DNA from: Bythopirellula sp041737835
GTDB taxonomy: Bacteria > Planctomycetota > Planctomycetia > Pirellulales > Lacipirellulaceae
NCBI GenBank assembly: GCA_041737835.1
Contig: JBGSQY010000021.1
Length of the DNA stretch: 64,000 bases
Strand: one strand, 5' to 3'
The position numbers and the translations under genes are program-made. Positions 43,136 to 51,082 of this stretch are shown here, one piece after another. The notes beneath the pieces are model-generated. The model made no database searches, was not told the DNA's origin, and saw nothing but the letters and a program-made list of their open reading frames with translations. Every line of letters begins with the position of its first letter. The first letter of the stretch is position 1.

Positions 43136-44236
43136 ATGCCTGCTGATTATGTCATCGTTGGGGCTGGCCTGTTTGGCGTCACGTTTGCGCGGAATGTTGC
43201 CGAGCAAGGCCGCACGGTGGTGCTCGTCGATAAACGGTCGCACATTGGTGGGAACTGCTATACCGAGGATCGTGGCGGCATTCATGTTCATATGTATGGC
43301 CCCCACATTTTTCATACGGATGACCCTGATATCTGGGAGTTTGTGCAACGGTTCGCCAAGTTCAACCATTATCGGCACCGGGGCTGCGTGCATTACAAGG
43401 GCCGCATTTTTTCTTTTCCGATCAACTTGCACACACTGCATCAATTGTGGGGCGTGACGACTCCGGCGGAAGCAGAACACAAGCTTGCCGAAGTGCGAAT
43501 CCCTTGTGCCAATCCGCGTAATCTTGAGCAATGGATTCTTTCGCAGGTCGGCCGCGAGCTTTACGAAATTTTTATTCACGGATACACGAGCAAACAGTGG
43601 AATTGCGATCCCAAGGAACTGCCGAGTTCGATCATTCGCAGGATTCCAATTCGTCTGACCTATGACGACCGCTATTTCAACGACCGTTTTCAGGGAATTC
43701 CCATCGGCGGCTACACGGCATTGATCATGAACATGCTCGATCATCCGAATATTCGATTCGAAACCGATGTGGATTACTTTGAGAATCAGCGCGAAGTGAA
43801 ATCGCTTGGCCAGACTTTGGTTTACACGGGCAAAGTCGATGAGTTTTTTGATTATCGGTACGGGCGGCTGGAGTACCGCTCGTTACGATTCGAGCAAGAA
43901 GAGCATGCTGGCGATTATCAAGGAGTTTCGATCGCCAATTACACCGACCCGGAGGTTCCTCACACTCGAATTACGGAACACAAACATTTCGAGTTTGGGA
44001 ATCAGTCGCATACGGTGATCACTCGGGAATTCCCCGAGCAATACGACGAAACAAAGACTCCTTACTATCCGATCCGTGACGAAGCGAACAGCAAAGTCTA
44101 CGACCGTTACCGTATGCTCGCACAGACAAGCAACGTGATTTTTGGCGGACGACTAGGCACCTATCAATACTTTGATATGCACCAAGTGATCGCGCAGGCT
44201 TTGGTCGCTTCAAACAAAGCACGACTTGCCGCTTAG
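43136..44236 (+). CDS. glf: UDP-galactopyranose mutase
   Basis: 366 aa from the ATG at 43136 (GGAG 11 bases upstream). DYVIVGAGLFGVTFARNVAE is the FAD-binding start; IGGNCYTEDRGGIHVHMYGP and HIFHTDDPDIWEF, then YTSKQWNCDPKELPSSIIRR, are typical of the flavoenzyme that converts UDP-Galp to UDP-Galf. It provides galactofuranose for surface glycans or glycolipids. Its stop codon overlaps the stop of convergent nuoD by two bases. Confidence 0.95.
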   Translation: MPADYVIVGAGLFGVTFARNVAEQGRTVVLVDKRSHIGGNCYTEDRGGIHVHMYGPHIFHTDDPDIWEFVQRFAKFNHYRHRGCVHYKGRIFSFPINLHTLHQLWGVTTPAEAEHKLAEVRIPCANPRNLEQWILSQVGRELYEIFIHGYTSKQWNCDPKELPSSIIRRIPIRLTYDDRYFNDRFQGIPIGGYTALIMNMLDHPNIRFETDVDYFENQREVKSLGQTLVYTGKVDEFFDYRYGRLEYRSLRFEQEEHAGDYQGVSIANYTDPEVPHTRITEHKHFEFGNQSHTVITREFPEQYDETKTPYYPIRDEANSKVYDRYRMLAQTSNVIFGGRLGTYQYFDMHQVIAQALVASNKARLAA

Positions 44237-45438
44237 CGGTCGATCTCGCCCATCACGATGTCGAGCGAACCGACAATCGCCGGCACGTCGGCAATCAGGC
44301 AGCCTGCACACAACGGTCCCGTGACCGACAGATTGCAGAACGAACTACTGCGTGCCCGAACTCGCCAGGGGATGGGGTTGCCATCGCTGACGATGTAAAA
44401 GCCCATCTGTCCGCGGGGGGCTTCGGTTTCGAGATACGCTTCGCCGACCGGCAGCTTTTGATTGAGTTTCATCGGCTCGCCATAACTGCCCGAGGCCGTG
44501 CTGTAGCGTTCGATAGCTTGACGCACCAGATCGATCGACTGCATGACTTCGAGCATGCGCACGTAGAACCTATGCCAACAGTCACCGAGGACGGCTTCCA
44601 TAGGAACTGCGGGATAGTTGTGATCCTTCGGATAGTGACCGTTTCGCTCAACGATCACTTCAAAGGCATAGCCTTCGTACATGGCCGTGTAGATTTCTTC
44701 GCCGTCGCGGCGGAGGTCGTGGTCGACGCCGCTGCCACGAAGTACGGGCCCACTTGTCCCGTAATCAATCGCCATCTGCGGCGTGAGAATGCCGATGCCT
44801 GCGGTGCGTTTGATAAAAATCGAGTTGGTGGTGAGTAACGTGTGATATTCAGCGATCAGAGGGACGAACTGATCAAGAAAGGCCGAGCATTTTTGCAGCC
44901 AGCCCGGCGGTAGATCAGCCGTCGCGCCACACACCGTAAGGTAGCTATACGTCAGCCGTGCACCGCAAACTTCTTCAAACAGATCAAGAATTTTTTCGCG
45001 TTCGCGGAAGGCATACAGAAACGGGCTGAACGTGCCGAGGTCGAGTCCGTAAGCCCCCATACCAACCAAGTGGCTGGCGATGCGACCCATTTCGGAAATG
45101 AGAACCCGCAGATGACGGCCTTTCTCGGGTGGCTCATATTTCATGAGCTTTTCCACCGTCAGCGCCCAGCCGAGATTCATGTTCATCGCCGCGAGGTAAT
45201 CCATGCGGTCGGTGTAGGGAATCCATTGCCGTGGCGTGAGATTCTCGCCAATCTTTTCCGCGCAGCGATGCAGGTAGCCGATGTGAGGCGTCACTTCGGA
45301 AACGATTTCGCCGTCGGTACGCAGCACCAACCTCAACACGCCGTGCGTGCTGGGATGCTGCGGGCCCATGTTTACCAACATCTCGTCGGTACGGACGTCA
45401 AATTCAAGGACCCGAGGGTCGTCGACAATTGCGCTCAT
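44233..45438 (-). CDS. nuoD: NADH-quinone oxidoreductase subunit D
   Basis: 401 aa. NMGPQHPSTHGVLRLVLRTD is the conserved N-terminal quinone-site block; HIGYLHRCAEKIGENLTP, PYTDRMDYLAAMN and GSLDIVMGEIDR at the C-terminus are typical. It forms the quinone-binding cavity together with NuoB, which is not encoded in this window. Three bp after nuoC. Confidence 0.96.
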   Translation of the reverse strand: MSAIVDDPRVLEFDVRTDEMLVNMGPQHPSTHGVLRLVLRTDGEIVSEVTPHIGYLHRCAEKIGENLTPRQWIPYTDRMDYLAAMNMNLGWALTVEKLMKYEPPEKGRHLRVLISEMGRIASHLVGMGAYGLDLGTFSPFLYAFREREKILDLFEEVCGARLTYSYLTVCGATADLPPGWLQKCSAFLDQFVPLIAEYHTLLTTNSIFIKRTAGIGILTPQMAIDYGTSGPVLRGSGVDHDLRRDGEEIYTAMYEGYAFEVIVERNGHYPKDHNYPAVPMEAVLGDCWHRFYVRMLEVMQSIDLVRQAIERYSTASGSYGEPMKLNQKLPVGEAYLETEAPRGQMGFYIVSDGNPIPWRVRARSSSFCNLSVTGPLCAGCLIADVPAIVGSLDIVMGEIDR

Positions 45439-45441
45439 AAG

Positions 45442-45972
45442 TTATCTTCCGCGAATGCCATGATATTCCAGCGGCATTTCATAATCTTTGCGTAGGGGGT
45501 GGCCGATCCAGTCTTCGGGGCAAAGGATGCGTCGCAAAAAAGGATGGCCAATGAAGTTCACGCCCGAGAGGTCATAAACTTCGCGTTCGTGCCAGTCAGC
45601 GGTGCTCCAGACACCGGAAACGGTGGGGACTTCCGGGAGGGTGCCAACTTGATCATTTTTCCAGCGGGGCAGGATCACCTTGAGCACCAAACTGTGTTTG
45701 TGCTGCATGCTGAAGAGGTGATACACGACCTCGGTGTGCGGTTGCCAAATGCTTTTGGCGGCCTTCTTTTCATCGGTGTGCAAATAGTCGACGCCGGTGA
45801 TGCTGTTGAGATAGTCAAACGCCAGCGTCGGCTCGTCGCGCAAGTATTCGCAAACAGCGACGATGCCGTCGGGAGTGACTTCGATCCACGGATCGACGTT
45901 CTCAAAATTCGCACCTGAAATCTTGTCGCCAAACTTTTGCTTCAGCTGGTCGACGAATGCTTGTCCGCTCAT
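45442..45972 (-). CDS. nuoC: NADH-quinone oxidoreductase subunit C
   Basis: 176 aa. YLHTDEKKAAKSIWQPHTEV, YHLFSMQHKHSLVLKVILPR, TVSGVWSTADWHEREVYDLS and HPFLRRILCPEDWIGHPLRK match the 30-kDa subunit. It is not fused to NuoD, from which it is separated by 3 bp. Upstream is nuoA with no nuoB between. Confidence 0.95.
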   Translation of the reverse strand: MSGQAFVDQLKQKFGDKISGANFENVDPWIEVTPDGIVAVCEYLRDEPTLAFDYLNSITGVDYLHTDEKKAAKSIWQPHTEVVYHLFSMQHKHSLVLKVILPRWKNDQVGTLPEVPTVSGVWSTADWHEREVYDLSGVNFIGHPFLRRILCPEDWIGHPLRKDYEMPLEYHGIRGR

Positions 45973-46007
45973 GAAAGAAAGTTGTCGCTAAAGTGTGAGT
46001 TGAAAGT

Positions 46008-46637
46008 TTATGACGAGAGAACGGAGACACCCCTACGACTGCTTTCGGGACTAATGCGTGGCGGGGTACGCTGCACGATTTCGTCCTTGTGGCTGGTCGT
46101 GGCGTGAACCCAATCAAGATCTCCGCGTCGCCAGACGTAGGCGAAGCCAACCATCAAGACTGCGAAGAAAACAAGGATGTCGGCAAACGAGGTCCACGCC
46201 AGGGCACTCGCGGTTTCGCGAACTCCTTCGGCCCCGCGGTCGCCCATGAGAGGCAGAGCTCCGAGTTCTTCAAACCGCATCGCCGCAATTGTTGACAATT
46301 GCTCGGCCGAACCCGTCTCGCCAGCTTCAACAGCCAAGATGGGCACATCGGGTGAAGTCAACTGCGTGGCCTTGCCAAACACCGTCGCCCAAGGAAAGAA
46401 GAACGCGATTTCGACGTCGAAAATGATGAACAACAAGGCGACCACATAAAAACGGAGGTCGAACTGAACGAAACTGGAACCGATCACCGGCTCGCCACAT
46501 TCGTAAACTTCAAGCTTTTCTTCGTTGGGCAGGTTAGGTCGCAGGAAGCGGCCTACGAGCAAATTGACGAACAAAAACAGCCCAGCAACGCCGGCAAATA
46601 ATGCCAGGTAAGCGACTATTGCGGTGGGAGTTGCCAT
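46008..46637 (-). CDS. nuoA: NADH-quinone oxidoreductase subunit A, extended
   Basis: 209 aa; usual NuoA has 120-150. KLEVYECGEPVIGSSFVQFD, LRFYVVALLFIIFDVEIAFF and FPWA are the conserved core. About 50 extra residues (around 88-140, ILAVEAGETGSAEQLSTIAA onward) lie between helices 2 and 3, and the C-terminus after helix 3 (VWRRGDLDWVHA) runs on for another 30. It forms the junction of the membrane and quinone modules. Confidence 0.93.
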   Translation of the reverse strand: MATPTAIVAYLALFAGVAGLFLFVNLLVGRFLRPNLPNEEKLEVYECGEPVIGSSFVQFDLRFYVVALLFIIFDVEIAFFFPWATVFGKATQLTSPDVPILAVEAGETGSAEQLSTIAAMRFEELGALPLMGDRGAEGVRETASALAWTSFADILVFFAVLMVGFAYVWRRGDLDWVHATTSHKDEIVQRTPPRISPESSRRGVSVLSS

Positions 46638-46679
46638 AAATGTTTATCGAATAGGAGGTGTTGTAAAAACGGTGAAATG

Positions 46680-47228
46680 TTACTGATTCGGACCGCCGTG
46701 AACTGGTTCGGTGACGACTTTCGCTTGAGCCACGGCCGTGGGGTTCAAGGTTGATTTACCCCAAGCCACATCGAGCGGCAAACGCGAGAAGTCAACAATA
46801 CAGCCATCGCGACTGTAACAACTCAGGTCGTGATTGGCACCCATGAAGATGCAATCGACGGGGCAGGGCTCAACGCATAAGGCACACAATAGACATTTGC
46901 TGTAATCAATCGTGTAGCCAGTGATCTTGAAACCTTTGCTGCCTTCGACACGTTCCTTACCGATGTAGATGCAATCGACGGGGCAGGCTTTTGCACATTG
47001 GTCGCAGGCAATGCAAGTCGTGAGATCAAAACGATGAAACCCGCGATAACGGGCCGCCACGGGCACAGGGAGTTCGGGGTACTCGAAGTGCTCGGTAAAA
47101 GTCTTGCGATCGGGCCGATAGGTTTTGAACCAGGTTCGCAAAGTCACCCACATACCGTGCGCGACCGTAAACACCGCCTCGAAAACATTTCCCAACCAGG
47201 GCCAGACTCGTTTGAGTCCTTGGATCAT
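46680..47228 (-). CDS. nuoI: NADH-quinone oxidoreductase subunit I
   Basis: 182 aa from the ATG at 47228 (AGGA six bases upstream); a TTG at 47273 would add 15 residues without support. Two ferredoxin-type motifs, CIACDQCAKACPVDC and CLLCALCVEPCPVDC, bind the two 4Fe-4S clusters. An N-terminal amphipathic region (LKRVWPWLGNVFEAVFTVAH) attaches to the membrane. Here it is the first gene of the nuoI-A-C-D block, which is not the usual order. Confidence 0.95.
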   Translation of the reverse strand: MIQGLKRVWPWLGNVFEAVFTVAHGMWVTLRTWFKTYRPDRKTFTEHFEYPELPVPVAARYRGFHRFDLTTCIACDQCAKACPVDCIYIGKERVEGSKGFKITGYTIDYSKCLLCALCVEPCPVDCIFMGANHDLSCYSRDGCIVDFSRLPLDVAWGKSTLNPTAVAQAKVVTEPVHGGPNQ

Positions 47229-48005
47229 GATGTTCCTGAGATCCTCTCGCGATGCATGCACCTTGTCCGTCAAGCGGCTTCCGACCGACTTCGGACCAAG
47301 GATTGAAGGTAGCTTAACAGCAGAAACCCTGGATTATAGAGTGACTTAGCGATGTCGCAACCGCCCTTTGAGCATGAAGCGAAATTGGTATCGAGGGTCG
47401 GTGCAGCACAAAGATTATGGGCTCCAAAAAACTGAATTCCTCTTCAACCGATCCCATCGGTTTGATCGTAAAGATGAACCTGCTCAGTCATGTGATTTCG
47501 CTTCGGCTAGGGAAACTGGCGGGTGCGGAGCCAAAAGAGTGGCTTGGAAGTGGCTGTCATGCGTCCAATTGGCAGATCAGATGACGAAAAAATTCGACAA
47601 TTTCCGTTCTGGTGGCCAGCATGATCAGCTGTCTTGCATGTTAGATCGCTAACAGACTTTACAACAGAAGTTCTAGTGAAGGGAGTTTCCCTAAGTGTTT
47701 GTCTGAAAATGATTTACGACTTGCCTTGTGTTATGCATGACCTCCTTGAGACGTAGAGAAACTTAGTGATTATGAAGAAGCCTTAATCACGTTCCATGCC
47801 GGTTTGCACAAAACCACCAATTAAGTCAGATTTACACTGTGGTCTTTTCCTTGACTACCGTTAATCACCACGTAGAGTGGATTAAGGGACTTTTTGTCAA
47901 GTCCCGAAAGTTTGCCCTTATGCGCTTGCTCCGGCAAGAAGGGATAAGGTCTGCAAACTCAGTTGGGGGCGAGATGAGAGCCTCCTTTTACGAAGGAATC
48001 GATCC
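47229..48005. other. Intergenic region between nuoI and csrA
   Basis: 777 bp with no accepted gene. The 94-aa frame at 47368-47652 has mixed composition without motifs. It must hold the nuoI promoter on minus and the csrA promoter on plus. Possible csrA promoter elements are TTGACT (47851-47856) and TAGAGT (47873-47878), 16 bp apart, which is weak evidence. A GGGACTT/AAGTCCC hairpin (47886-47905) follows. Confidence 0.4.
47886..47905 (+). promoter_or_regulatory. Hairpin in the csrA leader
   Basis: GGGACTT and AAGTCCC, a 7-bp perfect stem with a 6-base loop, about 100 bp before csrA and just after possible promoter hexamers. No T tract, and the loop has no GGA motif, so it is not an obvious CsrA site. 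Confidence 0.4.
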
Positions 48006-48218
48006 ATGTTGGTCCTGTCCCGAAAAAAGAACGAAAGCATTGTCATCAACGACGACATCACAATTGTCGTTGTTGAAATTCGCGGCGACAAGGTGCGATT
48101 GGGCGTGGAAGCTCCCAAGGAAGTACCCGTTCATCGTAATGAAGTTTACGAAGCCATCCGTCGCAATCAGACAGGTTCCAGCGAACAACCGACCGAACAA
48201 GATAGTGCCGCCGAATAA
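48006..48218 (+). CDS. csrA: Carbon storage regulator, RNA-binding protein
   Basis: 70 aa. MLVLSRKKNESIVINDDITI, VVVEIRGDKVRLGVEAPKEV and PVHRNEVYEAI are the full CsrA core, including Leu4, Arg6 and the VHR segment that binds GGA-containing mRNAs. A 17-residue polar tail follows (NQTGSSEQPTEQDSAAE). AAGGA lies about 8 bases before the ATG; this GGA could itself be bound in autoregulation (inference). No flagellar gene or fliW neighbours it. Confidence 0.96.
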   Translation: MLVLSRKKNESIVINDDITIVVVEIRGDKVRLGVEAPKEVPVHRNEVYEAIRRNQTGSSEQPTEQDSAAE

Positions 48219-48438
48219 TTGTGGCGAGCTTATCGTCGAGCGTTGTTCTTCCGTTTTTATGTGATTGATTTGTGATTCGCTTGCAGCAGTCAAAATTTTT
48301 CCTGCAAAAAACTTCGTGAACTCTGTAGCTGTGGCCGGTCTTCCACTTGACGATTCGGCCTGCGTCCCGTACCTCTATATGTTCTCCGTGAGGGACTCGT
48401 TCACTCGCAGTGGACTGATCGTCTCTCTGGCCTTCAAT

Positions 48439-48510
48439 GGCCCCTTCGTCTAGTGGTTAGGACACCGGCCTTTCACGCCGGCAACACGGGTTCGAGCCCC
48501 GTAGGGGTCA
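48439..48510 (+). tRNA. tRNA-Glu (anticodon TTC)
   Basis: 72 bases. Acceptor GGCCCCT/AGGGGTC (G-U at 2-71), D-arm GTCTAGTGGTTAGGAC, anticodon stem CCGGC/GCCGG with loop CTTTCAC, T-arm ACGGGTTCGAGCCCCGT, discriminator A. CCA is not encoded. It is followed by a CTTTTTTCTC tract. Confidence 0.96.
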
Positions 48511-48638
48511 CTTTTTTCTCTCGCCCGTCTGGCGACTTGCGCGACATTTTTTACAAACTTCGCGGTTCACCGAAAGTGCGTTTTTTGCATGTCATGTGTA
48601 CACTGAATCGAGGCGCGTCTCGCTTGGGAACTCGGTTG

Positions 48639-50060
48639 ATGAAGCAGCTTAGTTTGATCATTCTTTTTTGCGCGATATGCTGCTGCGCGCCGGCCCATGT
48701 TCTGGCCTTCTATTCCAATGGCCGGTGGTCAACGACCGCTCTTAATGGGTGGACCGGTGCCTATGGCACGGGGGTCGATGTGACTTGGAGCCTAGTGCCC
48801 GACGGGACATTCATTCCAGGCGAAGGTGGCAGCAATCTGATCGCCTTTATGGATGGATTGTTCGGTAACGGCGGAGGAGGGACGAACTATCAGAATCGAC
48901 CCTGGTTCCATTTCATCGAGGATTCGTTTGATCGTTGGTCGGAATTGGGTGGGCTTACTTTTCATTACGAAGATGACGACGACGGCTCAAATTTGCGAAA
49001 TCTCTATGGGCTTCAAAACGTGCGAGGCGACGTGCGAATTGGCGGGGCCAACATCGATGGAGTTTCGGGGACACTCGCTTCGACAAGCTTTTTGCTCGAC
49101 GCCGATTTGACCATTGATACCGCAGAGTCGGCCTATTACAGCAACTCGATTAATGACTACCAAAACATGCGTAATACTCTGATGCATGAAATCGGCCATG
49201 CACTGGGTTTGGGGCACATTGATTCAACAACATCTATTTTTCTAATGGAGCCAGTTACAAGTGCGGCGGCTATCGTCGGGCCCCAGTTGGATGAAATCCG
49301 AGGTTTGCACTATTTGTATGGCGACGTCAATGAGAAGGGGGCAGGCAATAATACCGCGGCCTCTGCTGTACCACTCAGTGTTTCGCCCGGCGTGGAGTTA
49401 GTTCGTGGAAAAGATCCCACTGTCGGCAATATTGTTACACAGATGGTAGAGACCGATTTTTTAAGCATCTCGAACCAGAATGATTTTGATTATTTTTCGT
49501 TCGAAATTACGGACCCAGCATTATTAGATTTGAGCGTTGTTCCCGTGGGGCAAAGCTACAACGAACGAATAACTGGCAGCGGGTCAGCCTACTCAACAAC
49601 CTTTCCTTCGGCAGTAAGTGACTTAGGATTACAACTTTATTCGCTCGTGAGTGGTAGCCCCGTACTACTCACGAACCAAAACGTGAATCCCACGGGACAG
49701 AATGAATCGATTACTGATTTCCTTCTTGAAACGCCCGGGGAGTATGCTTTTCGTATTTCAGCGAGCCCATCGGGGGTTCAGCTCTATCAATTTTCCTTGC
49801 TGCTTGAAACAGTGATAGTTGACCCTCCCAACCATCCCGGTGATTTCGATGGGGATGGCGACGTCGATGGGCGGGATTTTTTAGTTTGGCAGCAAGGAGA
49901 ATCGTTCAACCCATTTAGCCCTTCGGATTTGGCAGATTGGCAAACGAATTTTGGCTGGGTTCAGGGGCTTACTGCCAGTTACACAGTACCCGAGCCGACG
50001 GCTTGGGTTCTGTTGATGGGCCCGCTGCTGTGGGGAATCTGTGCCCGTGGGGTTTCATAA
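48639..50060 (+). CDS. Matrixin-like metalloprotease with dockerin-like module and PEP-CTERM tail
   Basis: 473 aa from the ATG at 48639; the frame is open back into tRNA-Glu, which cannot be coding. Signal peptide LSLIILFCAICCCAPAHVLA. HEIGHALGLGH (residues 183-193) is the zinc site of M10/matrixin proteases with catalytic Glu184; FLMEP (Met203) is the Met-turn. A PPC-like beta domain (NDFDYFSFEITDPALLDLSV) follows near residue 290. Then come GDFDGDGDVDGRDFLVWQQG and the PEP-CTERM VPEPTAWVLLMGPLLWGI. It should be an exported, surface-held protease. Substrate unknown. Confidence 0.87.
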   Translation: MKQLSLIILFCAICCCAPAHVLAFYSNGRWSTTALNGWTGAYGTGVDVTWSLVPDGTFIPGEGGSNLIAFMDGLFGNGGGGTNYQNRPWFHFIEDSFDRWSELGGLTFHYEDDDDGSNLRNLYGLQNVRGDVRIGGANIDGVSGTLASTSFLLDADLTIDTAESAYYSNSINDYQNMRNTLMHEIGHALGLGHIDSTTSIFLMEPVTSAAAIVGPQLDEIRGLHYLYGDVNEKGAGNNTAASAVPLSVSPGVELVRGKDPTVGNIVTQMVETDFLSISNQNDFDYFSFEITDPALLDLSVVPVGQSYNERITGSGSAYSTTFPSAVSDLGLQLYSLVSGSPVLLTNQNVNPTGQNESITDFLLETPGEYAFRISASPSGVQLYQFSLLLETVIVDPPNHPGDFDGDGDVDGRDFLVWQQGESFNPFSPSDLADWQTNFGWVQGLTASYTVPEPTAWVLLMGPLLWGICARGVS

Positions 50061-50297
50061 CCAATTTTCAGCTCTTCCGTTGCGGTAAATACGTAGGAAA
50101 TGGCGATTTGTTAAGATTGCTCAAGGAACATCATTTTCATGTGCGAAATTGTTGAAATTGGTGAATGTGCTTTTTATACTCAAGAGTCGCCGTCTGGGCT
50201 GATTGCCCGAACGGTCCTACCTTGCCCCGACGCATCTGGCGGCTGCGTTTCCGGCTAAACATGTAAAGACTTCTTAGAACAACTCGGAGAAACGCTC

Positions 50298-50948
50298 ATG
50301 AAGGAAAATCAGTCCGGTTCCAAGCTGCCAGCCACAAAGCGTCGGCTTGCTTACTCTCTTGCCGCAGGTGCCGCCGCGGGTGCCGCTGCCGTTGGTGCTC
50401 CCGAAGCCCAAGCCGAAATCGTTTATTCGGGTCCTTATCCGATCAATATCGGTCAATTTGGTGCACTCAATCTTGATCTCGATGAATACGGCGCTTCCCC
50501 AGACATTAAGTTGAAAAACTATGTCTTTGGTGGCAACTACATGGGTGCCACTGTCATCAATGCCCCTGGTCAGCTTGTGCTCTCGAATAGCACCTTCCCT
50601 TACTATGTCACGGCTTTGAGTGCGGGAGATTTGATCGATTCAACGACTGTGGGGCCGACGTTTTATGGATCCTTGGCTTATGGAGCCAATCCGAATTCTG
50701 AGTTCAACAATGTCTCAGATGCTTACATTGGTTTGAGTTTTCCCAGTGGAGCAAACTTGTTTTATGGTTGGGTTCGGGTTGCTATAGACCGTGCTGCCGG
50801 TACGTTTCAGGTCAAGGATTGGGCCTACAACAATGTTTCCGGCGCGGGCATTGCGGCAGGCCAGATTCCCGAGCCGGCCACCTTGGGCCTCTTGGCTGCC
50901 GGTTCCGTCGGCCTGTTGGCCATGCGTCGCCGCAAGCAAGCCGCCTAG
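50298..50948 (+). CDS. PEP-CTERM protein, first of a tandem pair
   Basis: 216 aa; GGAG lies 11 bases before the ATG. The N-terminus TKRRLAYSLAAGAAAGAAAV is a signal peptide, with likely cleavage near EAQAE. The body is a beta-rich domain starting EIVYSGPYPINI and including DIKLKNYVFGG and SEFNNVSDAYIGLSFPSG. The C-terminus IPEPATLGLLAAGSVGLLAM, then RRRKQ, is a classical PEP-CTERM. It is paralogous to the next gene and lacks the dockerin-like module. Function unknown. A strong terminator separates the two. Confidence 0.85.
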   Translation: MKENQSGSKLPATKRRLAYSLAAGAAAGAAAVGAPEAQAEIVYSGPYPINIGQFGALNLDLDEYGASPDIKLKNYVFGGNYMGATVINAPGQLVLSNSTFPYYVTALSAGDLIDSTTVGPTFYGSLAYGANPNSEFNNVSDAYIGLSFPSGANLFYGWVRVAIDRAAGTFQVKDWAYNNVSGAGIAAGQIPEPATLGLLAAGSVGLLAMRRRKQAA

Positions 50949-50984
50949 AAGAGAATTTCTCAAACCGGATTAAATTCTTAATCA

Positions 50985-51024
50985 CCGTGCCGCGAAGAGC
51001 TCAAACTTCGCGGCACGGATTTTC
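50985..51024 (+). terminator. Intrinsic terminator after the first PEP-CTERM gene
   Basis: CCGTGCCGCGAAG (50985-50997) pairs perfectly with CTTCGCGGCACGG (51006-51018), a 13-bp stem, followed by ATTTTCCC. Confidence 0.85.
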
Positions 51025-51082
51025 CCTTGATTAATACCCGTGCGCTGCTGCGCACATTCTCGGAATTGGAGTCAAGCTAGAG

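Noticed and set aside
38648..44236. Genomic island or transposon inserted in the nuo cluster
   Set aside because: No integrase, transposase, terminal repeats or target duplication were seen, so I report only that the cluster is split.
47368..47652. 94-aa open frame on plus
   Set aside because: No motif, no clear ribosome site, odd composition; I could not support it as a gene.
48453..48638. Extended N-terminus of the matrixin-like protease
   Set aside because: The extension begins inside tRNA-Glu; the ATG at 48639 starts a normal signal peptide.
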